Shown here: piece after piece, positions 8,679 to 17,395 of the stretch
Layout of the letters: every line of letters begins with the position of its first letter
Position numbering within the stretch: the stretch's first letter is position 1
NCBI GenBank assembly: GCA_017651185.1
Contig: JAGCDJ010000027.1
Location: forward strand, 62,001 to 126,000
Reading direction: 5' to 3'
DNA from: Bacteroidales bacterium
Lineage (GTDB): Bacteria; Bacteroidota; Bacteroidia; Bacteroidales; ML635J-15
DNA length: 64,000 bases
Program-made: the position numbers and the translations under genes
Notes under the pieces: generated by a model
What the model saw: only the letters and a program-made list of their open reading frames with translations
Database searches by the model: none
What the model was told of the DNA's origin: nothing

Positions 8679-10796
8679 ATGAAAAAGTACATATCAGTTT
8701 TAACAGCATTAACACTATTGATTATGGTAAGTTCGTGCAACAAGAAAACAGAAAACAAGGAGCAAGATAATCCGCTGCTTCAGGAATGGACAACTGAATA
8801 CGGTGTTCCGCCGTTCGACAAAATCAAGACCGAGCACTACATCCCCGCTTTCGAGGAAGCAATGAAGATAAACAAGGAAGAAATTGATGCTATCGTGAAT
8901 AATCCCGATGCACCGACTTTCGAAAACACTATCGAAGCACTCGAAAAAAGCGGTTCGTTACTTAGAAGAGTAGAAGGCATATTCTTCAACCTTGCAGAAT
9001 GTGTAAATTCGCCAGAAATGGAACAGATTTCCGAAGAAATTCTTCCGAAACTTTCACAACATGGCGATGATATTAGCCTCAATGCCAAGTTGTTTGAACG
9101 CATAAAGGCAGTTTACGACCAGCGCGAATCGCTCAACCTTGAGCCAGTGCAGATGCGTCTGCTTGAGGAAACCTACAAGGGTTTTGTTCGTGGCGGTGCA
9201 AACGTTCCAGCCGACAAGCAGGCACGCTTCCGCGAAATCAACGAAAAGTTGTCGCTCCTCACAATGAAGTTCGGCAACAATGTATTGAAAGCCACCAACG
9301 ACTACAAACTTGTTGTTGACGATGTTGCCCGCCTTGAAGGTTGCACCGAAGGTCAACTTGCTGCAGCATTGGAACTCGGCAACGAATCGGAAGAAACCAA
9401 GGGCAAATATGTATTCACAATACATCTGCCAAGTATGGAGCCATTCCTTATGAACTGCAAGGACCGTGAACTTCGCAAGGAACTGTGGACAGCATACTCA
9501 ACTCGTTGCACATCTGGCGAAACAGACAATACTCAAATAATAAACGAGATTGTAAACCTCCGTTTGGAAAAGGCTAACATCCTTGGTTACAAGTCGCACG
9601 CAGCATACGTTCTTGATGACAACATGGCAAAGACTCCGGAAGCCGTTGACGAACTTTTGATGCAAGTTTGGAATCCAGCACTTGCAAAGGCAAAGGAAGA
9701 AGCCGCAGAATATCAGAAGATGATTGATGCTGAAGGCGGAAACTTCAAACTCGAGCCTTGCGACTGGCGTTACTACAGCGAAACACTCCGCAAGCAGAAA
9801 TATGACCTCGACGACGATGTTATTCGCCCGTACTTCTCGCTCGACAATGTACGCGAAGGAATGTTCATGGTTGCAAACAAACTTTATGGCATCGAGTTCC
9901 GCGAAAACAAGAATATCCCTGTTTACCATCCAGATGCAGTTGTTTACGAAGTTGTTGAAAACAATAATGTAATCGCAATCCTTTACATGGACTTCTTCCC
10001 ACGCGAAAGCAAGCGCAGCGGTGCATGGATGACCAACTTCCGCGAACAGTCATATACCAAGGACGGCAAGAAAATCATACCTCTTGTATCATTGGTACTC
10101 AACTTCACAAAGCCATCGGGTGACAAACCGTCACTGCTCAACTTCGATGAAACCACTACCCTATTCCACGAGTTCGGACACTCGCTGCATAGCATCCTCT
10201 CCGACTGCCGTTACGAATCGCTGTCGGGAACAAATGTTTCGCGCGACTTTGTAGAATTGCCATCTCAGGTTATGGAGCAATGGGCTGGCTATCCAGAAGT
10301 TATGAAGATGTATGCTAAGCACTACAAGACTGGCGAAGTTATTCCAGATTCGCTCATCAACAAGATTGAAGCAGCAGCAACTTACGGACAGGGCTTCATC
10401 AACACCGAACTCATTGCAGCATCATTACTAGATATGGCATACGCCAACATTAGCGAACCAACCGAAATCAAGTACCCAGACTTCGAGGATGCCGAAATGC
10501 AGAAAATCGGTTTGATTCCCGAAATTATCTCTCGCTACAGAAGCACCTACTTCCAGCATGTTTTCTCGGGCGGTTATAGCGCAGGATACTACGGCTACAC
10601 TTGGGCAGCAGTCCTCGACAACGATGCCTTCGAGGCATTCAAGGAAAATGGCGTTTTCGACAAGAAAACCGCTGATGCCTTCCGCTACAATGTACTGCAG
10701 AACGGCAATACCGAAGACGCAATGGTTCTCTACAAGCGTTTCCGCGGTCAGGAACCGTCAATTGAACCGCTACTGAAGAATAGAGGTTTGAAATAA
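8679..10796 (+). CDS. dcp: M3 family peptidase (dipeptidyl carboxypeptidase), lipoprotein
   Basis: A zinc metallopeptidase of the thimet/Dcp family that trims dipeptides or digests oligopeptides. The 705 residues hold the catalytic HEFGH (residues about 497-501) in TTLFHEFGHSLH, and the third zinc ligand Glu lies in RDFVELPSQVMEQW about 28 residues later. The signal peptide ends in a lipobox (VSSC), so the enzyme is probably anchored in the periplasm or at the outer membrane. Length and motifs are complete. A terminator hairpin shared with the convergent pgk follows. Confidence 0.93.
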   Translation: MKKYISVLTALTLLIMVSSCNKKTENKEQDNPLLQEWTTEYGVPPFDKIKTEHYIPAFEEAMKINKEEIDAIVNNPDAPTFENTIEALEKSGSLLRRVEGIFFNLAECVNSPEMEQISEEILPKLSQHGDDISLNAKLFERIKAVYDQRESLNLEPVQMRLLEETYKGFVRGGANVPADKQARFREINEKLSLLTMKFGNNVLKATNDYKLVVDDVARLEGCTEGQLAAALELGNESEETKGKYVFTIHLPSMEPFLMNCKDRELRKELWTAYSTRCTSGETDNTQIINEIVNLRLEKANILGYKSHAAYVLDDNMAKTPEAVDELLMQVWNPALAKAKEEAAEYQKMIDAEGGNFKLEPCDWRYYSETLRKQKYDLDDDVIRPYFSLDNVREGMFMVANKLYGIEFRENKNIPVYHPDAVVYEVVENNNVIAILYMDFFPRESKRSGAWMTNFREQSYTKDGKKIIPLVSLVLNFTKPSGDKPSLLNFDETTTLFHEFGHSLHSILSDCRYESLSGTNVSRDFVELPSQVMEQWAGYPEVMKMYAKHYKTGEVIPDSLINKIEAAATYGQGFINTELIAASLLDMAYANISEPTEIKYPDFEDAEMQKIGLIPEIISRYRSTYFQHVFSGGYSAGYYGYTWAAVLDNDAFEAFKENGVFDKKTADAFRYNVLQNGNTEDAMVLYKRFRGQEPSIEPLLKNRGLK

Positions 10797-10819
10797 TACC
10801 TGTTATAAACAATAAAAAG

Positions 10820-10847
10820 AAATGCCCGGCTTGAAAGTCGGGCATTT
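10820..10847. terminator. Shared terminator between dcp and pgk
   Basis: AAATGCCCG (10820-10828) pairs with CGGGCATTT (10839-10847). It lies between two convergent genes and is nearly symmetric (A-rich side, T-rich side), so it probably serves both. Confidence 0.85.
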
Positions 10848-10867
10848 TCTATTTGTGAATCTATTAA

Positions 10868-12166
10868 TTATTCCTTCCCTTTTGCAGACTCAATCAAAGC
10901 CTTTATCGGAGCAATACCGAGATGCGAACTTTGTTCGATTGCCTTCAAAACAGCACCACCGCCAGTAAAGATGTAGTAGTCCTTGCTGTCGAGTGCCATA
11001 ATATACAAACCTGGCAACAATCTCTTAAGTTCCTGCATCGTATCACCACCGCCATACAATTTTACTGCCTGCGGATTCTGGTCGATAATAGTATCGAGAG
11101 CTATTGTTCCCTCGTTGAAATGCGGAACGAAGCCCATAACTGCATTTACGAATATCGTCTTTGCCGAGTGGAATACGTCAATGATTTCCGGTTCATCGTA
11201 GCAACGCGGGTCTACGTCCATTACCCAGTTGAATTCCGTACCTGGAGCAACCTTGCGGATATCATGGATTCTGTACTTGCCCTCTACCCTCTCACCAAAC
11301 ACATCCGATTCGCAGATAATAGGCATTTCAACAACCTTACCGGGATATTGCTTTGCAAAATCAACAAATTCCTTTGCAAGTTTCACATCGTCATCCTCTA
11401 CGCCCTTAATCTTAAAACCATATTTTGCACATAGGTATGCATTGTAAATGACACCACCAAGAACAAGCTTGTCTGCCTTCTTCAGCAGTGCATACAAGGA
11501 ATCAATCTTGGTGTCGAACTTACTACCAGCCACAACAGCGACAAACGGGCTTTCTGCCTCGAAAATACGGTTCAGGTTCTCTATTTCCCTCTGCATAAGG
11601 AAACCTGCATACGACGGCAAATACTTCGTTACGCCAACCGTTGATGCGTGAGCCTGCCAGCTACCGAATGCATCATTAACATAAATGTCGGCAAGACCAG
11701 CAAGCTGGTTTGCAAATCTGTCCTGCTCCTCTCCTTTTGCCTCTTCGCCCGTAAACCAACGTGTATTCGGCAAATAAATCATATCCACATCGTGGTTACG
11801 CAAACGACGTATGCTGTGATTTACATTGGTCTCGATGCTGAGATAGCCATTATCTTCGTGCGAATAGAAATCAGGAACTTCTATCTTAATATGCAATTTG
11901 TCCTCCAAATAATCGACAATCGGCTGTACGGATGTCTTGGCATCAATCGTAATCTTGCCCGTCTTCTTGTCCTTAGGACGACCAACGTGTGTCATAAGTA
12001 TTATCTTTCCGCCTTTGGAAAGTATGTAGAACAATGTTCCGAATGTAGCATCAATTCTGTACGGGTCGTGTATTACGCCCGATTTTACTACGTTGTGGTC
12101 AACCCTGACAAGTACAATCTTGCCTTTAAGGTCGGCTTCTTGAATCAAAGGGAGTCTGTTATCCAT
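10868..12166 (-). CDS. pgk: Phosphoglycerate kinase, divergent form
   Basis: Predicted to transfer phosphate between 1,3-bisphosphoglycerate and ADP in glycolysis. The 432 residues follow the PGK scaffold: DLKGKIVLVRVDHN, MTHVGRPKD, AGSKFDTKI, GGGDT and FTGGGA are all in order. Several positions differ from typical PGK. RVDFNVP has become RVDHNVV, SHLGRP is THVGRP, GGAKVSDK is AGSKFDTK, and the WNGPMG loop is VNAVMG. Substrate-contacting Asp, Asn and Arg at the N-terminus are kept. It is either a lineage-specific active PGK or an altered paralogue. It lies downstream of a terminator, so it is transcribed on its own. Confidence 0.85.
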   Translation of the reverse strand: MDNRLPLIQEADLKGKIVLVRVDHNVVKSGVIHDPYRIDATFGTLFYILSKGGKIILMTHVGRPKDKKTGKITIDAKTSVQPIVDYLEDKLHIKIEVPDFYSHEDNGYLSIETNVNHSIRRLRNHDVDMIYLPNTRWFTGEEAKGEEQDRFANQLAGLADIYVNDAFGSWQAHASTVGVTKYLPSYAGFLMQREIENLNRIFEAESPFVAVVAGSKFDTKIDSLYALLKKADKLVLGGVIYNAYLCAKYGFKIKGVEDDDVKLAKEFVDFAKQYPGKVVEMPIICESDVFGERVEGKYRIHDIRKVAPGTEFNWVMDVDPRCYDEPEIIDVFHSAKTIFVNAVMGFVPHFNEGTIALDTIIDQNPQAVKLYGGGDTMQELKRLLPGLYIMALDSKDYYIFTGGGAVLKAIEQSSHLGIAPIKALIESAKGKE

Positions 12167-12205
12167 ATATAATTTGTTTTAAAGTTTGAAGGCATAAATA
12201 TAAAC

Positions 12206-12241
12206 AAAAAAGCGATACAAAAAATTTTGCATCGCTTTTTT
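12206..12241 (-). terminator. Terminator of the SprB-repeat protein operon
   Basis: AAAAAAGCGAT (12206-12216) pairs perfectly with ATCGCTTTTTT (12231-12241), and an inner CAAA/TTTG can add pairs. On the minus strand it ends in a T run. It separates the giant gene from pgk. Confidence 0.85.
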
Positions 12242-12244
12242 TAG

Positions 12245-15200
12245 TTATCGAAGCAGCATCACCGTGCCTGTCTTCTCGTAGTCTATTCCAAACAAGTCCT
12301 TATAATATATTCGCCATGTGTAAACACCTTCCGGACAAGGACGTGTACCGTCGGTTCCATCCCACTCTTCCTCAAAGTTGGTCGACTTGAACTGGATAGC
12401 GCCCCAACGATCGTATATCACTATGGCAAATGTATTCGGGTCGATTGAACTTCCAAATATACGGAATGTCTCATTTATCTCGTCGTTATTCGGCGTAAAT
12501 GCTGTTGGAGCGAATATGTTATGCTCGTTGCTTACCTGAATATCAACACCAGCGGTATCGGTACAACCGTAGAGAGAGGTTGTTGTCAATACCACATGGT
12601 AGGTACCTGGCATCGTATAGGTGTGAACAGGACTTGACGACGAAGATGTAGTGTTATCACCAAAATTCCACATGTTCCAGAATCCACCGTGCGAATAGTT
12701 GGTGAAGTTGACAATTGGACTTGACATTGATATGTTCGCTCTGTCAACACGGAAGTCTGCTTCAGGAATCGAGAATACTGTAATCGCAATTGTTGTATCG
12801 CGACGACATCCCTGATACGAAGCAACTTCAAGACGTACATTATAAAATCCTGAATTGTAGAACGTATGGTTAGGATTCTTTGCAAACGACATATTCTCGA
12901 AATCACCGTCAGCGAAATCCCACAGGTACGACTGACCCATATCAGGAGTATTTTCGGTAAACGAAACATGCAGAGGTGCACAACCTTCTACAACATCAGC
13001 AGAAATATTAATCGGCACTTCCTCATGTGTACGTACAATAATAGGTATTACAACACTGTCGTAACGACAACTATCGTAAGCGACAAAGTTAAACACTGTA
13101 TCACCATTAATTATCGGTGCAAACGGCATCTTAAAGGGTTCGCCATTTACATACAAGTCCTCAACCGTAATTCCACCGCCCGTAACCCTGACATCGAATT
13201 CTGCCTTGTCGCCAGGACAAACCAAAGTATCGGACAACAATGTAACGTCCAAGGTTATCGGTTCAAGGACTGAAACTGTTACATCCATTTCGGCGCTCGA
13301 GCAGTTTGCAGCATCAACCACCGAAGCATAATATGTCGTTGTCTGCGTTGGAGCAACCTCAGTCGACATACCGCTTTCTCCATTACTCCACAATATTGTA
13401 TATGGCGGCACACCACCAGATACAATTCCTATACCTATCTGAGTAGGCATACCGTTACATATTGTAAAGTCGTCCATCATCTGTATGTAGAATGGTTCGG
13501 GTTCATTGACAACATACGTGAACTCACGATGGCAGAAATTAGCATCGGTTACTGTCACAGTATACGTTCCAGCAGGAACACCAACAAGATTCTGCTGCCA
13601 CAATCCATTGGACCATTCGTAATGATATGGTTCGTAACCGCCATCGGCAGTGAACATAACATTTCCGTCACTCAGGCCGTTGCATGTTGCATCAGTTCCT
13701 GAAATCTGACCTGACAATGGGAATTCAGACTGGTAGATGCGTGCAGTATCATAAGCGAGACAGCCGTTTTCATCGGTTATTGTTACAGCATAAAATCCCG
13801 GCACAAGATTATCGATGTCCTCGGAAATTGCTCCTGTATTCCATGTATAATAATAAGGTGGTGTTCCTCCAAACACATTAAGGTCGCACACACCATTACC
13901 TTCACCATAACATCTTACATCGGTAGCAGTAATATCGCCATGCAACGGTAATGCCGGCTGGTGAATTTCTGCCATTGCATATTCCACGCAACCATGAGCA
14001 TCTGTAACCGTCACTATGTAGAAACCTGCATACAATTCCGACAAGTCTTCGGTAACTTCGTCATTGCTCCACTGGTACGAATACGGTTCAGTACCACCAG
14101 TTACAGTAAGGTCAATGCTTCCTGTATTTTCGGCATAACACCTTACATCGCGTACATCAAGCGTAAGCACAAGTGGTTCCGGCTGCTCTATGACATAGGT
14201 TGAAATTACGAAACAGCCATTGGCATCAGTAATCGTAACCGTATATGTACCTGCTCCTACATTATGCAAATCCTGGACTGTATATCCGTTAGACCAATAG
14301 TATGTATACGAAGGCGTTCCTCCTTCGACCGTTATGTTGATAGAACCATCTCTCAGACCATAGCAAGATATGTTCATTATATAAACGTCAGTTATCTCAA
14401 GCGGAGCATCAGGTTCATCAACAAATGCCTGGTCTTCATGCTCGCAACCAACGGCATCAGTAATAGTTACAGTATACAAACCAGCAGGAACACCACTAGG
14501 ATTCTGTTGGGTACTTCCATTTGACCACAAGAAAGAATATGGTGGCACACCACCGTATACCGTAACATAAAGATTACCTGTCTCCTCTCCATGACATAGC
14601 ACATCATCGACACGTGTTATGCTTTCCAAAGGCGAATTTGCTTCGAGAATATTTGCCTCACCGCTAACAGTACAGCCGTAAGTGTCGGTTAACGTGATAT
14701 AATAATATCCTGAATGTACGTTGATTTCATCAGTAGGTCCTGCATGAGTATTTATTGTACCTTCAGAATATGTCCAAGTGTAGTCAGGAGAACTATTGAT
14801 TGCAGTAACCGAGATCACACCTGAGTCATCACCGTAGCAGATTACGTTAGAAGAATTCACCTCTATGTCAAGTTCTGGACGTGGATGCAACCATGTTCCT
14901 GGGAATGTGACATTGTACTGATTGTCGGGGAAACGCAAATCCCACTCCAAGTCAACGCCAAGAAATCCCAAATCCAAATCGCCTAATGGTATCGACTGAT
15001 CAATCAACGCGCCACAGTCGGTAGGAATACACAAATCAATATCACGCGTTTCTCCCGCTCTTGTTACAGGTGTTTCGGAATAGCGATTCAAATCAATTCC
15101 TGCGATTTCATAAGAATTTGCCAAAGCATCGTCTTCATTTTCGTATCCACCCTCAATTTCTGGAAGTCTGAATTCTGGCATCGTTGCAAAACTGAAGATA

Positions 15201-16531
15201 TTGTCAAGTCCTGGCACAGAAATATGGAAATGAAGCACTTGCAGGTTCAAAGCAAAACGAAGATTATTATAGGTGTGGTTCCTAAATCCGCTTTGTATAT
15301 TATAGGTCACATCGTATACCTGCAACGAATCCCAACCGTAGCAAGGATAAGTTATATACAAGTCGTTATTTACCTTAAAGGTGATTATATCTGATTCTCC
15401 TTCCTGCACCACATTACCTCCCGGTTCACGTTCGGAGAAAGGCAAAGCAGTCGCAAACCTCAGCGTCGCCATTATATCTGGACAGAAAGAAAAATCCTGC
15501 ACCAAAGCCATTGTCATTTCCAAGGACAGGCGCAATATATAATACTCAATTGTTATCACATAATCATCGTATATTGGATATGTGATTGTCCGTCCCTCGA
15601 GAATATCAACAATCTCTCCTATTTCCGGTTGTCCAACAGCGTTTCCGATGAAACTGATGAACTGCAAGATGTTCCAGTTCATATAGAACCAGTCGTCCTG
15701 ACCTTCGGCATATAAGCACTGCCCTTCAATTCTATCCTCGGTTTCAACATAAGGAATAGTGACATCGGCGGTAATACCGATTCCAAAATAATCGGGGATA
15801 TGTATTACAAGAGAATCTCCAGTTCCAAGGAATCCTGTGTTGATATATGGCATACCAGTATTCTCATCCATCCACGGATAAGCGTATTCGCCAGTTGCCG
15901 CATTAAGGTACAGAATGGCGATAGAGTCATGTGGCACAGGTGTTGAATATTGCGGGTTGGTAGGATAAGATATCGGGCCAACAAGAGGCATACTGACAAT
16001 ATCCGAACCTAGCGCCTCAACAGACACAGACATCTCGAATCCGAATCCGTACTCCAGGTCAAGAGCCAGTGTTCCGGCAGTCGGGAAGTGCGTATCCAAC
16101 GCCCATCCATTTTGTACTGTATAAGTTGAATGTATCGGGGTTGTTTCGCCATGATCGAATCCATAATGGTCGGGGAAATCCAAAGTTATCTGCACAGGAT
16201 AGTCGACACCAACGTAACCGCTTGAGAAACCATGCATGCTGAATGTTGAATTCAGATACATGAACATATCGAAATCGAAATGTATTCCTACAAGGTCGCT
16301 GCCGAACACCTCATGTATGCTCGGGTCAGTCTCACAACCATTACCAAGGCACAGGTCTATAAGGGAGTAATCGAAGTCAAGGAAGGTTGCATCTCCTCCT
16401 CCCCACATATCAACAGAATCGACATGATAGTTTATGCTATGCCGAAGTACGTTCGTATTGTCCTGAGCCACCGCATTACGGGCGACAAACAAGACAATCA
16501 GAACGGCAAATGCTATATATAATTTTCTCAT
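12245..16531 (-). CDS. Giant secreted SprB-repeat/PKD protein with gliding-type C-terminal domain
   Basis: A 1428-residue protein, probably exported by Sec and then the type IX system to the cell surface. A signal peptide (1-22) is followed by a unique N-terminal region of about 530 residues. About six SprB-type repeats of 75-80 residues follow (about 552-1010; pattern VxCxGxxxGxIxxxVxGGxxPYxYxWSNG...GxYxVTVTDxxGC), plus one related Ig-like repeat and an extra domain to about 1170. Two PKD domains (about 1172-1335, with YLWDFADGD and MWNFGDN) come next. The C-terminal domain (1335-1428) begins FAPTAFTPNND and has YDRWG and EEWDGT, the CHU_C/gliding-associated form. Likely role: adhesion or surface mucin-like stalk. 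Six bases after the small upstream gene. Confidence 0.9.
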   Translation of the reverse strand: MRKLYIAFAVLIVLFVARNAVAQDNTNVLRHSINYHVDSVDMWGGGDATFLDFDYSLIDLCLGNGCETDPSIHEVFGSDLVGIHFDFDMFMYLNSTFSMHGFSSGYVGVDYPVQITLDFPDHYGFDHGETTPIHSTYTVQNGWALDTHFPTAGTLALDLEYGFGFEMSVSVEALGSDIVSMPLVGPISYPTNPQYSTPVPHDSIAILYLNAATGEYAYPWMDENTGMPYINTGFLGTGDSLVIHIPDYFGIGITADVTIPYVETEDRIEGQCLYAEGQDDWFYMNWNILQFISFIGNAVGQPEIGEIVDILEGRTITYPIYDDYVITIEYYILRLSLEMTMALVQDFSFCPDIMATLRFATALPFSEREPGGNVVQEGESDIITFKVNNDLYITYPCYGWDSLQVYDVTYNIQSGFRNHTYNNLRFALNLQVLHFHISVPGLDNIFSFATMPEFRLPEIEGGYENEDDALANSYEIAGIDLNRYSETPVTRAGETRDIDLCIPTDCGALIDQSIPLGDLDLGFLGVDLEWDLRFPDNQYNVTFPGTWLHPRPELDIEVNSSNVICYGDDSGVISVTAINSSPDYTWTYSEGTINTHAGPTDEINVHSGYYYITLTDTYGCTVSGEANILEANSPLESITRVDDVLCHGEETGNLYVTVYGGVPPYSFLWSNGSTQQNPSGVPAGLYTVTITDAVGCEHEDQAFVDEPDAPLEITDVYIMNISCYGLRDGSINITVEGGTPSYTYYWSNGYTVQDLHNVGAGTYTVTITDANGCFVISTYVIEQPEPLVLTLDVRDVRCYAENTGSIDLTVTGGTEPYSYQWSNDEVTEDLSELYAGFYIVTVTDAHGCVEYAMAEIHQPALPLHGDITATDVRCYGEGNGVCDLNVFGGTPPYYYTWNTGAISEDIDNLVPGFYAVTITDENGCLAYDTARIYQSEFPLSGQISGTDATCNGLSDGNVMFTADGGYEPYHYEWSNGLWQQNLVGVPAGTYTVTVTDANFCHREFTYVVNEPEPFYIQMMDDFTICNGMPTQIGIGIVSGGVPPYTILWSNGESGMSTEVAPTQTTTYYASVVDAANCSSAEMDVTVSVLEPITLDVTLLSDTLVCPGDKAEFDVRVTGGGITVEDLYVNGEPFKMPFAPIINGDTVFNFVAYDSCRYDSVVIPIIVRTHEEVPINISADVVEGCAPLHVSFTENTPDMGQSYLWDFADGDFENMSFAKNPNHTFYNSGFYNVRLEVASYQGCRRDTTIAITVFSIPEADFRVDRANISMSSPIVNFTNYSHGGFWNMWNFGDNTTSSSSSPVHTYTMPGTYHVVLTTTSLYGCTDTAGVDIQVSNEHNIFAPTAFTPNNDEINETFRIFGSSIDPNTFAIVIYDRWGAIQFKSTNFEEEWDGTDGTRPCPEGVYTWRIYYKDLFGIDYEKTGTVMLLR

Positions 16532-16537
16532 AACCGA

Positions 16538-17107
16538 TTATTCGTAAATTTTAGAAGTCAACATACTTTGCAGGATTACAGGTCTCAGTTTGTCTCGCAT
16601 CAACTTTATGTATCCTGCGTTTATCCAAATCGTGTAATGGTAGTCGCCAGACATAAGCACCATGCGTTCGAAAACAAAACCTTTCAGTTTCATCTCTGCA
16701 GTAAAAAGCATACCGTCGCTGCCATCGTGCATAACAACGGGTTCAACGGACAACAGCGTCATACCCTGCGATGCGAAATAGGCAGAATCCATAGCCATCG
16801 AAATCATAACATACGACGTTCCGACCACTTCCTCGACCTGAATGCTACTCATAGTGGCAACATGCAAAAAACCAGGGACGGAATCGGAATACTGGAAATA
16901 CTCCGGTGGTTGAATCATGATGTTCGTTCCTGGAATGGCGACCATCTTGCTTTCGTCATAAACAAAATTTTCGTCAAAAGCAGTAAGCGTATTCACAGCA
17001 GAACTCAAACTGGTCACCTGCGACTGGTTTTCGCTCGACCGCTCCTGCGAGAACGCAGAACCGACCGCCATCAACACGAGCATTACGCTGACAATTACCT
17101 TATTCAT
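16538..17107 (-). CDS. Secreted protein of unknown function, partner of the SprB-repeat protein
   Basis: Function not recognised. It has 189 residues with a signal peptide (MNKVIVSVMLVLMAVGSAFSQ). The mature part includes VAIPGTNIMIQPPEYF, FVFERMVLMSGDYHYTIWINAG and a C-terminus LRPVILQSMLTSKIYE. This recalls small periplasmic proteins of the kind that score fold changes in PsbP/DUF-type families, but no family can be named. Only six bases separate its stop from the start of the giant secreted gene, so the two are cotranscribed and may act together, for example in surface display or stability. Confidence 0.65.
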   Translation of the reverse strand: MNKVIVSVMLVLMAVGSAFSQERSSENQSQVTSLSSAVNTLTAFDENFVYDESKMVAIPGTNIMIQPPEYFQYSDSVPGFLHVATMSSIQVEEVVGTSYVMISMAMDSAYFASQGMTLLSVEPVVMHDGSDGMLFTAEMKLKGFVFERMVLMSGDYHYTIWINAGYIKLMRDKLRPVILQSMLTSKIYE

Positions 17108-17395
17108 AAAAAATTTTTACCTTTAATTTAAACCGCGTAAAATTACATTTTTATTTTCAATCTACACCTTATTTAACGACTTTTTTTTGACAGGGATGCC
17201 TGCTGCATATAAAATTTCTAAAGAAAATCCCATAATATACTTATTATCAACGCAATACAATCAAAACAAAAGTCATTTTTTTCTCCAAAAATCCTACAAC
17301 AAGATTTCATTAACATCATTTAAACACAACAAAACAAAAATTATTGATGATTTTATTATTTTCGCCAACTCATTTTTCGACTTATTTTCACATCT

